Shown here piece after piece: positions 61,681-64,000 of a DNA stretch of 64,000 nucleotides (within the stretch, counting starts at the first letter, position 1; every line of letters starts with the position of its first letter). A program made the position numbers and the translations under genes. Where the stretch lies: the NCBI GenBank assembly GCA_036583965.1, contig JAZBQD010000034.1, positions 124,001 through 188,000 of the forward strand. The letters run 5' to 3'. A model generated the notes under the pieces. The model did not search any database. It was given only the letters and a program-made list of their open reading frames with translations, and was not told the origin of the DNA. Origin of the DNA: Prunella strophiata. Taxonomy: Eukaryota; Chordata; Aves; Passeriformes; Prunellidae.

Positions 61681-64000
61681 TTATAAAACTGACTACTAGG
61701 ACCGAATTACAATCAAAACCATGCACTGCAACACTTCAGAAAGGTTATTTATGTCGCTCACCTTGTACATTGACTTATGTACACTTCGCTATAGCTGATT
61801 CCCTGTGTGATGTTCAGCTGGTTCCTCCTCCCTGCCCCAGGCAGCGCAAGGGAAGTGGCCACATCCCATGACTGTATGCAGGTTCAGAAGAGCATTTCCC
61901 AGTGTCCAAAACTGAGTGCCTTTTTTTAGAGGGCCTTTGCAGAGGTGGGTTTTGATTCCAGACATTTCTCCAAGGCTGTCCTCATAATATGTCTCACAGA
62001 TCACTACTTGGGCTTGAGCTCATGGGAACTGCTTCAGGGAAATCCCATGGCATTTGTCATAAAAAGGCAATGGAAACAAGGGAGATGAAATTTCTACCTT
62101 TTCTCTGACACCATGCAGCTGTTGGTTTAGCTTCCTAGGGATGAGGTGATGCATATCTATATATTCCCCATGCTATGATGGTTCCTTCTGTAAACGACAG
62201 GGTCTAGCAGACAGGGAAGCAGAGCAGCTGGGCTTACAAATCTAAAAGCCTGAATGCTGAAGGGAAGCATTCACAGCAGTGTACCTGAGCAGCCCTTCAT
62301 TAAGGCTAGCAGTATCTATAGATTCCTGTGGCATTTCTACTGTGTTGGTCTGTAGCATGTGATACTTGGTCTTGACAGACTGGATGCAGTTTATCTGAAG
62401 TAAGGAGCAGACTGTGTTTGTGCTCTAAGGGCCTGACTCAACAATCTTTCAGCCTTCCCTTATCCTTGGTTTTATTGGGAAAGTGCTCTTCCTTATCAGT
62501 GTGAGCTGTGCTCCAGCTGTATTACCTAAATAAGGGGTGTGGTTTATACTTCCCCTTACCTGTCACTGGTTCTAGCAGAGATAGTGGCTTTCTTGATCTT
62601 CCATGCTATGCAGGCAGGTCCTTCCCATCAGCAGAGTACAAATATGGCCAAGTTAAGCGCTCAAAACACAGTGATGCCAGGGTGGAAGAGTCCGTACAAA
62701 ATGAACCTGCATCCTGGCTGTAAATCCTGAGAATGGAGGTCTAGCAGGGAGAAATACATCAGTAGCTAAGGGAAAGGAAAGTCCAGGTTCAGCAACCAAA
62801 GAGATTGTCCAGTTATTGTAATAAAACAAAAAACCCAGGTGATTTTCTGCAGTTTCACCTACTAAACCAACTGAGTTGCTACGTCCAAATTTCCAAAAAG
62901 GAAAAAAATTAATTAGGCTGAAATTTTTTTCTCATTCTGTAACGTTTTGGCTTAGAATAGTGAGGAGAGGATGTTGCAGCAGGCAGTGTCAGCCAGCAGT
63001 GCTGACAGACTGCTCCTGCCCCCACATGTGCTTCCAAAATAAGTTCATTTCAAAGATTTAATCCATGATGTAGTTGAGTGTCTGTGTGATTTATATTTTC
63101 ATGACATATATCATCTTGTTTCTTCTCGGTTTGTCCTTAGTGCTTCATTGTTAATTTTCTGAGTGTGTCTCTGAAGTTACCTTGGCACAGGGATAAGCTG
63201 TCACAGGCACTCTGCTCTACCAGCAGTAAAACATTCCAGAACGAAGTGGCAGTGCACAACCCACTTTAAGAAAAGCCTCCCTTGTTTTCTCTGCCATAGT
63301 AGCTTCTATTGTGGATTTCACAAAGTTGAACACAAATGTGTTGCCAAAATGTCCGTCCACACACACATGGTATATAGCAAGATAAGAGATAAAGAATATT
63401 ATTTGTTCTATCTGGGATTACTTGTTCTAACTCAGATCTCTGGAGAAATGTTGTCTGGAAGAAAACAACAGAAAAATCAGGGCATTATCAATTAAATCTA
63501 ATATCAAAGTGTTAACTGATAGTTGCTAGACATCAGATAAATCTGATAATTTATCAGTCAACCATAAAAGCAAAGTATTGGCACAGTGGTAGCAGATGTC
63601 CATTGTAGTTCGCTGGGGGATTAAACATGAGAGGAATGCAAGTACAGTGGGTCTTCTCTCCTTATTTTCTTTCTTTCTCTTTGGTTACGCTCTGTGTTTA
63701 TTTGCCTGCACAGAATGAATGGCTGGAACTGCTCTCTCTGCACCACCTTGTTACCTTCCATTCAAAACATTCCCAACAAAAGGGAAGGCAAAAGGATCAA
63801 CACGGAAAATGTGCAGAAAGCCTTGTTTTCATTTCACAGACAACACATATAGAAAAGGTATTTGCATTTAGAAGAATATGAAAGGAAACTTAGAGACGAA
63901 CAAATCTGATTTCTGCATGCTGTCACTGTTTTCTGTACATCTGTTCAACACGAGAAATAATGAAATAATGAAAGATTGCCCTCCAGCCTGTAAGCATGCC
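61681..64000. other. Intron, end of window
   Basis: No exon, repeat or RNA gene was recognised. Ordinary AT-rich intron. Confidence 0.5.

Larger units (their letters stand above)
16283..64000 (+). other. KCNIP1: KCNIP1 intron 1 (5' part)
   Basis: Starts with GTAAGACC right after the exon and runs off the window with no matching acceptor plus EF-hand exon seen. A first intron longer than 47 kb agrees with the very large first intron known in mammalian KCNIP1. It holds CR1 and LTR copies in both orientations and microsatellites. I looked for the KCNMB1 gene, which neighbours or nests in this locus on the opposite strand in mammals, and found no recognisable exon. Confidence 0.8.

Noticed and set aside
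16283..64000. KCNMB1 nested on the opposite strand, as in mammals
   Set aside because: I looked for its membrane segments and cysteine-rich loop on the minus strand and found no recognisable exon. It may lie outside the window.

Overview
The window looks like bird genomic DNA, most likely a songbird (passerine). The evidence is a 3.3-kb CR1 LINE with four further CR1 fragments, an LTR whose 3' part I recognise as a common passerine retroviral LTR, vertebrate-style splice signals, and very low gene density. There are no bacterial genes, operons, rRNA, tRNA or CRISPR arrays. Most open frames here are chance or belong to transposons.

The one host gene recognised is KCNIP1 (KChIP1, the Kv4 potassium-channel interacting protein) on the + strand. 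Its first coding exon is at 16222-16282 and encodes the myristoylatable N-terminus starting MGAVMGTFSS and ending RRPSK, followed by a consensus GTAAGA donor. Everything from 16283 to the end of the window is then read as the 5' part of a very large intron. The 16.2 kb before the exon is 5' flank, or an upstream intron if longer isoforms exist.

Layout. 1-8.5 kb: unique sequence with a small CR1 piece (6.9-7.1 kb, minus) and an unrecognised, broken coding-like stretch (2.45-3.19 kb). 8.5-9.2 kb: sense-oriented retroviral LTR. 10.05-14.03 kb: a CR1 3' fragment, an unclassified repeat-like stretch, and a CR1 element carrying the C-terminal esterase part of ORF1 plus ORF2 (endonuclease and reverse transcriptase), with stops, frameshifts and lost catalytic residues. 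15.9-16.28 kb: KCNIP1 5' region and exon. 16.3-33.3 kb: intron with two old CR1 fragments. 33.3-34.25 kb: minus-strand endogenous retrovirus remnant (LTR, leader, broken matrix/gag). 35.2-36.4 kb: a near-perfect 63-nt inverted repeat around about 1 kb. 41.5-42.6 kb: two minus-strand LTRs, one with a 4-bp target duplication. 50.13-50.43 kb: compound pentanucleotide array (AGGCT)13(AGGAT)44. 60.3-61.7 kb: minus-strand retroviral LTR with polypurine tract and env 3' remnant, next to a dissimilar LTR-like block. The rest is AT-rich intron without recognisable genes.

No undescribed system with several genes working together is visible. The best leads are the intronic inverted repeat (a predicted double-stranded RNA stem), the two-phase pentamer array, the mosaic retroviral remnant, and the sense LTR 7 kb upstream of the KCNIP1 exon.
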